This document shows positions 1 through 6,839 of a DNA stretch of 57,534 nt, piece after piece. Where the stretch lies: NCBI GenBank assembly GCA_022072615.1, contig JAJVHS010000057.1:1-57534 (forward strand), in the 5' to 3' direction. Below the pieces are notes generated by a model. It worked only from the letters and a program-made list of their open reading frames with translations. It ran no database searches and was not told the origin of the DNA. This DNA is from Phycisphaerales bacterium (GTDB lineage: Bacteria > Planctomycetota > Phycisphaerae > Phycisphaerales > UBA1924). The translations under genes and the position numbers were made by a program. Numbering within the stretch: position 1 is the stretch's first letter; each line of letters starts with the position of its first letter.

Positions 1-841
1 GGCACTCGGGATCGACCCAGAGCGCGGCCTCATCGGAGACGACGGTGCCGCACGGGCCCGATGCTCGGACGCTGTAGCGGGCGACGTCCTCGCGGGTTGC
101 GGCCTTGATCGTGAGCTCGCGGGTAGTGGCGCCGCTGACGCGGCCGTCATCGACGACCGGGACGCCGTCCCGGAGCCACACATAGGAGGTCACGTACCCG
201 GAAGCGACCACCGAGAGGGTCACGTCGTGGCCGACGCCCGCGTGGGTGGGCTGGGGGTGCTTCTGGATCTGCGGGCAGCCGCCGCGGTTTCCGGCGGTAA
301 TGGCGACGCCGGGCCTGGTCTCCATGGCGCACTCGAGGACGCGGAAGCTGTCGTGCCGCCCGGTCTGGTTCTCGATGCGGACCCAGCCGTAGTGCGGCCC
401 GTCGACGAGATCGACGCGCACGCCGACGTCTCGGATGATCGAGCCCCGCCAGTCCCCGCCGAAGTAGGGCATGCTGCCGTCGCAGAGCTCGTCCTCGCCG
501 TACAGCAGCGCGCCGGTGGCCTTGTACGTCGACCCCGACCCGATGGTCGCGCCCTCGGGGAGTCCTCGCAGGTACATCGACGGGTAACTGAGGAGGAATG
601 CCCGGTCCACCGCCGTTCCGACGTAGACGGAGGCGTACTCGTGGATCGGAAAGATGTCGCACTCGGCGTAGTACCGAGCAAAGACCTCGGCGATGCCATC
701 GAGGTTCATGTCGATGGAGACGTCGCTGTAAGTCTGCGTCACGGCAAGACCGCGAAGGTCCTGGTACAGAATTTCGGCCCGAGCCCCTGCGGACGATGCT
801 GCGCATGCGAGCACCGCCGCCCAAAAACACGGATCGCGCAT
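1..841 (-). CDS. exported protein with C-terminal Ig-like domain (3' end outside window)
   Basis: The frame starts at an ATG at 841 and stays open for 280 codons to the left edge, so the C-terminus is missing. Residues 1-22 form a signal peptide (hydrophobic WAAVLACAASSAGA). The middle carries Trp/Tyr-rich beta segments with DLVDGPHYGWVRIEN, a pattern seen in exported proteins that hold a sheet-like domain. The last 75 residues look like an Ig-like fold: TSYVWLRDGVPVVDDGR, then DVARYSVRASGPCGTVVSDE. In Phycisphaerae such Ig segments often precede a dockerin-like tail, which would lie outside the window. Export is inferred from the signal peptide; function is unknown. Codon use matches its neighbours. 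The ATG is the first good start before the signal peptide. Confidence 0.75.
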   Translation of the reverse strand, partial: MRDPCFWAAVLACAASSAGARAEILYQDLRGLAVTQTYSDVSIDMNLDGIAEVFARYYAECDIFPIHEYASVYVGTAVDRAFLLSYPSMYLRGLPEGATIGSGSTYKATGALLYGEDELCDGSMPYFGGDWRGSIIRDVGVRVDLVDGPHYGWVRIENQTGRHDSFRVLECAMETRPGVAITAGNRGGCPQIQKHPQPTHAGVGHDVTLSVVASGYVTSYVWLRDGVPVVDDGRVSGATTRELTIKAATREDVARYSVRASGPCGTVVSDEAALWVDPEC

Positions 842-1064
842 TGAATCCCTTTCGCCCTAAAGGGAACCACCGGCCTCTGGTCCAGCGGATTTGGCCCTGT
901 CGAGGGTGATAATCTACAGAGGGGGCGAGTCTTTTGGAATACCTATGAGCGATTTTGAGTTGCGAAATCGCCTGATGACTGTGCGGAATCGCCGCGGTGA
1001 TGGCGCACTGATCGCCTGAACGCTGTGCCGCGCGTCGGGAAGTGGCCTGCTCGGATGTGAGCGA

Positions 1065-1559
1065 TCAGAAGGGGATGTCGTCTTCGTTCATGGGAGCGCC
1101 GCCAGCGTCGGACTGGGAGGGCTGGCTGGACGAGCGACCCTGGCCGTACCCACCGCGCGGGGCCTGCGAACGACCCCCACCACCCCCACCACCCCCACCG
1201 CCGTCGGAATCACCGCCACCGCGGCCCTGGCCGCTGTCGACGAACTGGAAGTTCTCCACCACGACCCGCAGCTTGGAGAACTTCTGGCCTTCTTTTTCCC
1301 ACTGATCGAGCTTCAGCCGGCCCTCGATGAACACCGGGCGGCCCTTGGCAAGGTACTGGCACATGACCTCGGCGGTCTTGCCCCAGGCCTCGCAGTCGAC
1401 GAACGTGGTTTCCTCGCGCTGCTCGCCGTCGGGCGAACGCCAGCGCCGGTTCACGGCAAGGCCGATGTTGGCGACGGCCTGATTGCCCGACGTGTGACGC
1501 AGTTCGGGATCGCGCGTGAGGTTGCCGAGCAGGATGACCTTGTTGAAGTTGCCCGCCAT
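1065..1559 (-). CDS. ssb: single-stranded DNA-binding protein
   Basis: 164 residues. The N-terminal OB fold (residues 1 to about 105) shows NKVILLGNLTRDPELRHT and later FVDCEAWGKTAEV and GRPVFIEGRLK, standard for bacterial SSB, which coats single-stranded DNA during replication and repair. A Gly-rich linker follows, with a run of about eleven glycines, and the protein ends in MNEDDIPF, the acidic tip that binds partner proteins. The start is the ATG at 1559 (MAGNFNK), preceded by CGGAG; a longer reading to 1613 adds residues unlike SSB. It lies downstream of atpG on the same strand, separated by 164 bases that hold a strong hairpin. A recA- or replication-linked neighbour is not present here. 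Confidence 0.97.
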   Translation of the reverse strand: MAGNFNKVILLGNLTRDPELRHTSGNQAVANIGLAVNRRWRSPDGEQREETTFVDCEAWGKTAEVMCQYLAKGRPVFIEGRLKLDQWEKEGQKFSKLRVVVENFQFVDSGQGRGGGDSDGGGGGGGGGGRSQAPRGGYGQGRSSSQPSQSDAGGAPMNEDDIPF

Positions 1560-1590
1560 GGGGTGTTGACTCCGGAGTGAGGATGACCCC

Positions 1591-1630
1591 GCCGGCTTCC
1601 CGTGCACGCGCACGGGTCCCGGCGTTTTTT
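1591..1630 (+). terminator. hairpin followed by T6 in the ssb leader
   Basis: Inner stem CCCGTGC/GCACGGG (1599-1605 with 1610-1616, loop ACGC) is extended by GCCGG/CCGGC (1591-1595 with 1619-1623), and TTTTTT follows at 1625-1630 on the plus strand. It has terminator form for plus-strand transcripts, although no plus-strand gene lies upstream. On the minus strand it would be a hairpin in the ssb leader, upstream of the ribosome binding site. Confidence 0.45.
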
Positions 1631-1723
1631 CACAATAGCATCAAAGAGGGGTTCGTGCTGAACGAACACCAACCGACAGGCACGATTTTCGTGCGGGCCC
1701 CTGTGTCGAGTACGAGGGTCGAT

Positions 1724-2623
1724 TCAGGCCAGGGCCGCGGCACCCGAGATGATCTCGGTGAGCTCGGTGGTGATCTGGGCCTGGCGGGCGCGGTTGTAGA
1801 TCCGGGTGTAGCGCTTGCCCGCCTTGCCGGCGTTGTCGGTCGCGGACTTCATGGCGACCATACGGGCGACGTGCTCGGAGACGATGGCGTCGTTAAAGGC
1901 CTGGAACAAGGTGGCCTTGACGGCGGCGGGGAGCAGCGCGCCCAGGAGCTCGGCGGCGTCGGGGCTGAACTCGTAGATCGGGACGATGCCCGTCGCCTGC
2001 GCGGGCTGGTCGGCCTTGGGCTGGGGCTTCACTTCCGGCTTGAAGGGCAGGAGCTGGAGTACCTCGGGCGCCTGGCGGGCCGCCGACTGGTACTTCATGT
2101 AGATCACCCGGACGGACCTGATCTGCCCGGTGCTGAAGCGATCGATGTAATCCTGGGCGAGGGCCTCCACCTTGTCGTAGGTGGGCTTGTCGCCGAACTG
2201 CTGGTGATGGCGGGCGACGGGGACCTGGTTGAACTTGAGGAAGCCGGCGCCCTTCTTGCCGACCAGCTCGATCTCACCGGCTCGGATCTCGGGGTTGCTC
2301 CGCAGGAAGGCCATGGAGGTGCGGAGGATCGAGCCGTTGTAAGGCCCGCAAAGGCCGCGGTCACTGGTGAGGATGAGGGTGAGGTCCTTGGCGTTCTCGG
2401 CGGCCTTTCCGGCACCGGTGACCAGGGGGTGAGAGATGTCGCCCACGCCGGCCGAGAGCTCGCTGACGAGCGTGAAGAGCGTCGAGGTGTAGGGCTTGCT
2501 CGCGATGGCCGCCTGCTGCGACTTGGCGAACTTGCTCGTGGCGATCATCTGCATCGTTTTGGTGATGCGGCGGATGTTGCCGACCGCCTTGATGCGCTTC
2601 TTGATCTCGCGGGTCTTGGCCAT
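1724..2623 (-). CDS. atpG: F1Fo ATP synthase subunit gamma
   Basis: 299 residues, close to the usual 285-300. Gamma is the rotating central shaft of the F1 sector and couples proton flow to ATP synthesis at the inner membrane. The N-terminal coiled helix reads REIKKRIKAVGNIRRITKTM, the central fold has LILTSDRGLCGPYNGSI, and the C-terminal helix ends ARQAQITTELTEIISGAAAL, all diagnostic. About 25 residues of Pro/Lys/Gln-rich sequence (FKPEVKPQPKADQPAQ) form a loop in the middle. The start is the ATG at 2623 (MAKTREI); there is no clear Shine-Dalgarno. No atpA, atpD or other subunit gene adjoins it: upstream is an exported dockerin-like protein and downstream ssb, so the gene sits apart from an atp operon. 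Confidence 0.96.
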   Translation of the reverse strand: MAKTREIKKRIKAVGNIRRITKTMQMIATSKFAKSQQAAIASKPYTSTLFTLVSELSAGVGDISHPLVTGAGKAAENAKDLTLILTSDRGLCGPYNGSILRTSMAFLRSNPEIRAGEIELVGKKGAGFLKFNQVPVARHHQQFGDKPTYDKVEALAQDYIDRFSTGQIRSVRVIYMKYQSAARQAPEVLQLLPFKPEVKPQPKADQPAQATGIVPIYEFSPDAAELLGALLPAAVKATLFQAFNDAIVSEHVARMVAMKSATDNAGKAGKRYTRIYNRARQAQITTELTEIISGAAALA

Positions 2624-2792
2624 AGGGGGGAAAGGATAGGCACCGGGCTCCCCGAAAAGATGCCTTCCGCGGGGGCGGGCCTGGGCGTGATTCGCCGGGA
2701 TTCTGTCGACCCGGGCGGGCCGCCGGGCGGGTTCCGGGGGGGGATGGGCGAGCGCTGCACGAGCCTCCGCGTCACGTCGCGGGGGGGCGGGT

Positions 2793-3839
2793 TCAGCACC
2801 CGGCTTCGAAGTCGAGCACGAAGGCGATGTAGTCTTCGAAGTCGACGAAGCCCGAGCCGTCGTAATCGGCGTCGTCGGTGCCCTCCTCGAAGGCGAGCAC
2901 GAAGGTCGTGAAGTCGTCGATGTCCGTGAAGCCCGAGCAGTCAAAGTCCGCAGCGCAGACGAGCATGTCGGCCGGGTCGCTGGTCTCTTCGCCGCAGGAG
3001 TTGGTGACCTTGCAGCGCCACTGGCGCAGGGCGGGGCTGTCGCCGAGCTCTGGCGCGAGCGTGACCTCGACCGTGCCGGCCTGCGACCCGGAGATGGTCG
3101 CGACCGCTTCGCCCCCGACGATGAACGCGCCATCGGTGGCGGCAACCCAGTTGCCGTTCTCATCGAGCGTCTCCCATGAGTAGGTCAGCGGACCGCTGCC
3201 GCCCGCGATCGCCTGGAAGACGGCCGTCCCGGTCGGGCAGACGGCGGTGGAGTTGGGAGCGGCGGAGGTGGCGGGGAAGCACGTCTCGAAGGCGACTTCG
3301 GCGAGGCCGGTGTACGGCGATACGTTCCCGTTGGCGGTGGCTCGGACGATGAACTGCACCGAGGAGACGTTGGCGGTCACGTCGAAGGCGTAGGGCTGGG
3401 CGACGGCGATGCCCGGGATGCCGACGAGGTTCTTGTGCTCGGCGAGCACCTGGCCGGCCGAGTCGCGGAGGACGAGATCGAAGAGCGTTGCGGCGTAATG
3501 GGGGTTGTGGGCGATGTTGTTGGACCTGTGGGCCCACATGTAGAAGCCGCCGATGGTCTGGGGCGTGTTGAAGAAGTAGGTGGCCGACTCGCCGATGGTG
3601 CGCCCGTTCGCGGTGGTCCAGTGGTTGCCGCCCGCGTAGTTGGCGTGGGCATCGCCGGGACCGAAGTTGGCGGGCAGGCCCGACCCGTTGATGGTGTTGT
3701 TGACGGAGTATGACCCGCTGTAGGTGCTGGTCGCCGTCGCGCTGTTGGGGCGGATCATGTCGGCCGGGGCAAGTCCGTGGACGCCGCCGCACAGAGTGAT
3801 CACGACCAGGCATGAACGATGGATGCGCGACTGCAACAT
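2793..3839 (-). CDS. exported protein with discoidin-like, Ig-like and dockerin-like parts
   Basis: 348 residues from the ATG at 3839, which has GGAGGA ten bases upstream. Residues 1-30 are a signal peptide (SCLVVITLCGGVHG). The N-terminal 170 residues (TATSTYSGSYSVNNTINGSG, GGFYMWAHRSNN) resemble the discoidin/F5-8 type fold that binds carbohydrate surfaces. An Ig-like segment follows (LTYSWETLDENGNW to CKVTNSCGEETSDPAD). The tail has two EF-hand-like loops, DFDCSGFTDIDDF and DYDGSGFVDFEDY, and ends in Gly-Cys, the dockerin-like anchor common in Phycisphaerae exported proteins. Calcium binding by the two Asp-rich loops is likely from the family; the cohesin-type partner is unknown. It lies upstream of atpG but 169 bases away and seems independent. 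Confidence 0.85.
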   Translation of the reverse strand: MLQSRIHRSCLVVITLCGGVHGLAPADMIRPNSATATSTYSGSYSVNNTINGSGLPANFGPGDAHANYAGGNHWTTANGRTIGESATYFFNTPQTIGGFYMWAHRSNNIAHNPHYAATLFDLVLRDSAGQVLAEHKNLVGIPGIAVAQPYAFDVTANVSSVQFIVRATANGNVSPYTGLAEVAFETCFPATSAAPNSTAVCPTGTAVFQAIAGGSGPLTYSWETLDENGNWVAATDGAFIVGGEAVATISGSQAGTVEVTLAPELGDSPALRQWRCKVTNSCGEETSDPADMLVCAADFDCSGFTDIDDFTTFVLAFEEGTDDADYDGSGFVDFEDYIAFVLDFEAGC

Positions 3840-4024
3840 ATCAGCGGTTCCTCCGGGGGCACGTGCGTGTCTTGATGGACGAGGAGCATACGGTGTCGCG
3901 CGTCGCCGCCATAGACAAATTGCTCTTGGCGATGGTCCGAGAAGTATCAATATTTCCCAACAAAACGGCCGTTTCACACGCCGACGGCGCGGCGGCGATT
4001 GGCGTTCGGGCGGACGAAGCGAGC

Positions 4025-4046
4025 CGCCCCGGCGCTTGCCGGGGCG
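4025..4046 (-). terminator. hairpin downstream of the HAF-repeat gene
   Basis: Perfect nine-base arms CGCCCCGGC (4025-4033) and GCCGGGGCG (4038-4046) with a four-base loop lie about 80 bases after the stop of the minus-strand HAF gene. No T run follows on either strand, so it may only stabilise the mRNA end. Confidence 0.35.
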
Positions 4047-4126
4047 ACCCAACCCCCGGAAGCCCGCGCCCGACCAATCGGCCGGACACGGGTTGGCATG
4101 GGGATGAGGGAGCGTGTGGTCACCGA

Positions 4127-5263
4127 TCAGCGGCGGCGGCGGGCGGCAACCAGGCCCGCCCCCGCGAGGACGAGCGCGATGGTCCCGGGTGATGGCACCA
4201 CACCGCTGACCACGAAGCCCGCGAGCAGGCCATCGGCGGTGATACCGGTGCCGACGATGTCCCCGGCCGCATTAATGCCGGTGGCGTTGAGGAGGACCTG
4301 CCACTCGTTGCCGAGGTCGACCAGGTCGTTGAGATCGTGCATCTGCCCGTTCATGTACACCCAGGCGTGCGCGACATCCTCGAACGGATCGATGGGGTAT
4401 GCCATGCCGACGATGATGCCCGATGCGTTGATGGCGTTGGCCTCCGTCTCGGCGAAGCCTGCGAGGCGGCCCAGGTCAATGACGGGGTTCTTGGCATCGC
4501 CGGTGAAGATGACGGCGCTCCACGGGGCGCTGTCTTCGACCTGCGCGTAGCCGACCATGGTGCCCGCGTCGTTGACGTCCGTGGCGACGCTGAGGCCGTA
4601 GCCGGCGGGGCCGATTTCCTCGCTGATCCAGCCGGACTTGCCATCGGGGACGGCTCGGTGTGCGTGATCGGGATCACCGAAGAAGTAGCTGTGGCCGACG
4701 ACGACGTCGTTGTTGCTGATGGCTCGGTTGGCGCCGCCCATGTAGCCGGGGAGCGTGCCGGCCGAGCCGCCGCCGGTGTTCCTGTTCCAGATCCAGCCCT
4801 TGGCAAACCCGGCGGTGATGTTTCCCTGGCCAACCACCGTGCCGTGGTCGTTGATGTCCCAGGCGAGGGTCGAGGTTCCGCCCAGCGCGGTGTTGATATT
4901 CGTCGTCTGGCCACCGTGCCAGAGCATGGCGTTCTTGAGGAAACTGCCGTTTCCGACTTCGCTCCAGCCGACGACCTCGCCGAGGTTGTTGATGCCCTCG
5001 GCGGCGGAGTTGGCGTCGCTCGCGAGCGGGCCGAGGTCGGTGATCGCACCGTTGTGCCAGAGGTACTCGTGCGCGACGGCGTCGCCGTCGACGTTGGCCT
5101 GGCCGACCACCTGCCGGGCGTCGTTGATGTCGAGCGCGACGCTCTGGCTGCCGCCGAGGGTGCCGATGCGCGTGATGACGGCGGCCTCCGCGTGGGAGTG
5201 CGCCACGGCCGCGACCGCCAACCCGCACGCCATCGCGACGATCCAACCCCGTCGTTCTTGCAT
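4127..5263 (-). CDS. HAF-repeat exported protein with PEP-CTERM-like tail
   Basis: 378 residues from the ATG at 5263, preceded by AAGGAGAAGACAG. Residues 1-27 are a signal peptide. The body contains about seven repeats of the form ALDINDARQVVGQA, GINNLGEVVGWSE, DINDHGTVVGQG, AISNNDVVVGHS, DVNDAGTMVGYA and AINASGIIVGMA, the pattern of the HAF family of extracellular repeat proteins, which probably folds as a beta-propeller-like array. The C-terminus reads VVPSPGTIALVLAGAGLVAA followed by four Arg: a motif, a membrane segment and a basic end, as in PEP-CTERM sorting signals handled by an exosortase. No exosortase is in the window. The gene has its own promoter with an overlapping palindrome and is divergent from the HTH protein at 5484. 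Function of the repeats is unknown. Confidence 0.88.
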   Translation of the reverse strand: MQERRGWIVAMACGLAVAAVAHSHAEAAVITRIGTLGGSQSVALDINDARQVVGQANVDGDAVAHEYLWHNGAITDLGPLASDANSAAEGINNLGEVVGWSEVGNGSFLKNAMLWHGGQTTNINTALGGTSTLAWDINDHGTVVGQGNITAGFAKGWIWNRNTGGGSAGTLPGYMGGANRAISNNDVVVGHSYFFGDPDHAHRAVPDGKSGWISEEIGPAGYGLSVATDVNDAGTMVGYAQVEDSAPWSAVIFTGDAKNPVIDLGRLAGFAETEANAINASGIIVGMAYPIDPFEDVAHAWVYMNGQMHDLNDLVDLGNEWQVLLNATGINAAGDIVGTGITADGLLAGFVVSGVVPSPGTIALVLAGAGLVAARRRR

Positions 5264-5370
5264 CTGTCTTCTCCTTGCTCTGCCCCGCGCGGGTATCGGC
5301 GGCGTTCGGCCGCCATCTCGGAAGCCGACCCGGCTCATCGCCGTGCGACTGGTTTCGGATAGTTCTAGAG

Positions 5371-5398
5371 AGTATACTCAGAACTGTTCTGAGATCAA
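5371..5398 (-). promoter_or_regulatory. sigma70-type promoter of the HAF-repeat gene
   Basis: Reading the minus strand, TTGATC (complement of 5393-5398) and TATACT (complement of 5371-5376) are separated by 16 bases. The predicted start is near 5364, giving a leader of about 100 bases to the ATG at 5263. Both hexamers match the consensus at four or five of six positions, which is notable in DNA this GC-rich. Confidence 0.6.
5377..5393. promoter_or_regulatory. 17-base palindromic operator candidate inside the promoter spacer
   Basis: CTCAGAAC T GTTCTGAG is a perfect inverted repeat with one central base. It fills the 16-base spacer of the minus-strand promoter exactly. A second perfect palindrome, GAGTATACTC (5370-5379), overlaps the -10 box. 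A repressor bound here would block RNA polymerase. The divergent HTH protein is an obvious but untested candidate. Confidence 0.5.
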
Positions 5399-5483
5399 GC
5401 CTCTCTTCAGTCGGCAGTTCTGCATGAATCAATCCGTTCGCGGGGAGTCGGGTTCCGATCCGCACGTGCCGTGGGTGATCGGT

Positions 5484-6752
5484 ATGGTGCCCGCTGTGAC
5501 ACTGGCGCGGCCAACTTCCAGAACGCCGATGGCGGCTCCGCTCGGGCCGGCGGAAGCGGCGCGGGCGTTGACGGTCGCGCAGCGGCTGCACGGGGAGTTG
5601 AAGCGCCTGCTGCGGCACACTCCCGCGAGCGTGGCCGGGGCCAGCGCGCTCTCGCGACACACGGGCGTGCTGCGCGTCACGTGCCAGCGGGTCGTTTCCG
5701 CCATGGCGGACGACCCGGTGACTGCTCGCTTCCTCGTGCGACTGCCGGGCGTTGAGGGCTTGCGGCAGTTTCTCGAGGGGATGCGGGCCGCGGGCTACCC
5801 GATGGACGACATCGCCAACGCCGAGGCGGCGGTCGACGAGTTCGATCGACTGCTGCGCGAAGTCGCCGGCAGTCAGAGCCGTCTGGCGGAACGGCTGGGC
5901 AGCGGGCAGGGCGACCGGCCGGCAGAGGATCCGGCGTCGGACCGGCGGGCGCTGGGCGAGGCGGCGTGGCGGATCACGGGCAGGCGGTGCGAGGTCGCGC
6001 TGAGCATCTACGCGTTCCGGTCGCCGGAGCATCACGGCGGGCCGGCGATTCTCGAACGTGCGCTGGCCAAGGGGGTCATCGGCGTGCAGCTCATGCCCGG
6101 CGGCCTGCCGCTGCAACTGAGCTCGGGCGACACGCTGTCGACCGATGACAGCGGGCTCTCGACGGTGCAGACGCTGGATCAATCACGGGCGGCCGGTCGA
6201 ACGCCGGAGGCGATCCTTGCGCCGTTCACGACCCAGCCGATGCCGTCGGTGACGGCGAGGGGCGGCGCGGGTCGGCTGCTGCAGGTGGTGGACCCGAGCG
6301 AGCGGACGGCGGCGCCCTTCGACGTGGTGACGGCGCTGCGGGCGACGTCGCCGTACTTTGATCCGCAGACGGGCCGCCCGGCGCTGCACGAGGTGTGGTC
6401 CCTGGTGAACATGCCGTCGCGGCGGCTGGTGCTCGACGTGTACCTGCACCAGGGGATCGAGCGCCTGTACAGGCCGTCGATCGATGCGCAGCTCTGGAAC
6501 CCCGGGCTGACGGTGCCGGAGGAGCAGAAGTGGGCGACGCGGCTCTCTCCGACGCCGCGGCTGCAACTGCTGGGCGCGGGGGTCGGGGGCGCGGCGTGCG
6601 ACTCGTACGCGCGGCACGCGGAGCTCACGGCGTACTTCTTCGATCGGCTGGGATGGGACGCGGGTGAGTTCGTCGGCTTCCGGTGCGAGGTTGAGCACCC
6701 GATCTGGCGCGCGGGGTACTGCATGTCGTTTGAGTATCTCGCCGGGCAGTGA
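5484..6752 (+). CDS. protein of unknown function with N-terminal HTH-like segment
   Basis: 422 residues if it starts at the ATG at 5484; an in-frame ATG at 5424 would add 20. The product is not recognised. Near the N-terminus, ASVAGASALSRHTGVLRVTC followed by QRVVSAMADD has the spacing of a helix-turn-helix, after a predicted helix LTVAQRLHGELKRLLR. A helical stretch (residues 90-150) leads into a larger domain with EAAWRITGRRCEVALSIYAF and PSRRLVLDVYLHQGIERLYR, mixed alpha/beta without a catalytic motif I can name. There is no signal peptide. It is divergent from the HAF gene, with the palindromic operator between them, which fits a local regulator. It could equally be a cytoplasmic protein of other function. 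Confidence 0.6.
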   Translation: MVPAVTLARPTSRTPMAAPLGPAEAARALTVAQRLHGELKRLLRHTPASVAGASALSRHTGVLRVTCQRVVSAMADDPVTARFLVRLPGVEGLRQFLEGMRAAGYPMDDIANAEAAVDEFDRLLREVAGSQSRLAERLGSGQGDRPAEDPASDRRALGEAAWRITGRRCEVALSIYAFRSPEHHGGPAILERALAKGVIGVQLMPGGLPLQLSSGDTLSTDDSGLSTVQTLDQSRAAGRTPEAILAPFTTQPMPSVTARGGAGRLLQVVDPSERTAAPFDVVTALRATSPYFDPQTGRPALHEVWSLVNMPSRRLVLDVYLHQGIERLYRPSIDAQLWNPGLTVPEEQKWATRLSPTPRLQLLGAGVGGAACDSYARHAELTAYFFDRLGWDAGEFVGFRCEVEHPIWRAGYCMSFEYLAGQ

Positions 6753-6839
6753 CGCGGGACGAACAGCGGGAGGACACGCTCGCGCGGGCGGTGTCGCGGT
6801 TACGATGACCCGATCGGGGATGCCATCGGGAGGTTCGAC

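Noticed and set aside
227..844. Plus-strand and minus-strand frames in the first 900 bases
   Set aside because: They are shadows of the true minus-strand gene, which is open to the window edge and has a signal peptide and Ig-like pattern.
5377..5393. The palindrome read as a LexA box
   Set aside because: GAAC and GTTC are one base apart, whereas the Gram-positive LexA box needs four; the Gram-negative CTGT-N8-ACAG form does not fit either.
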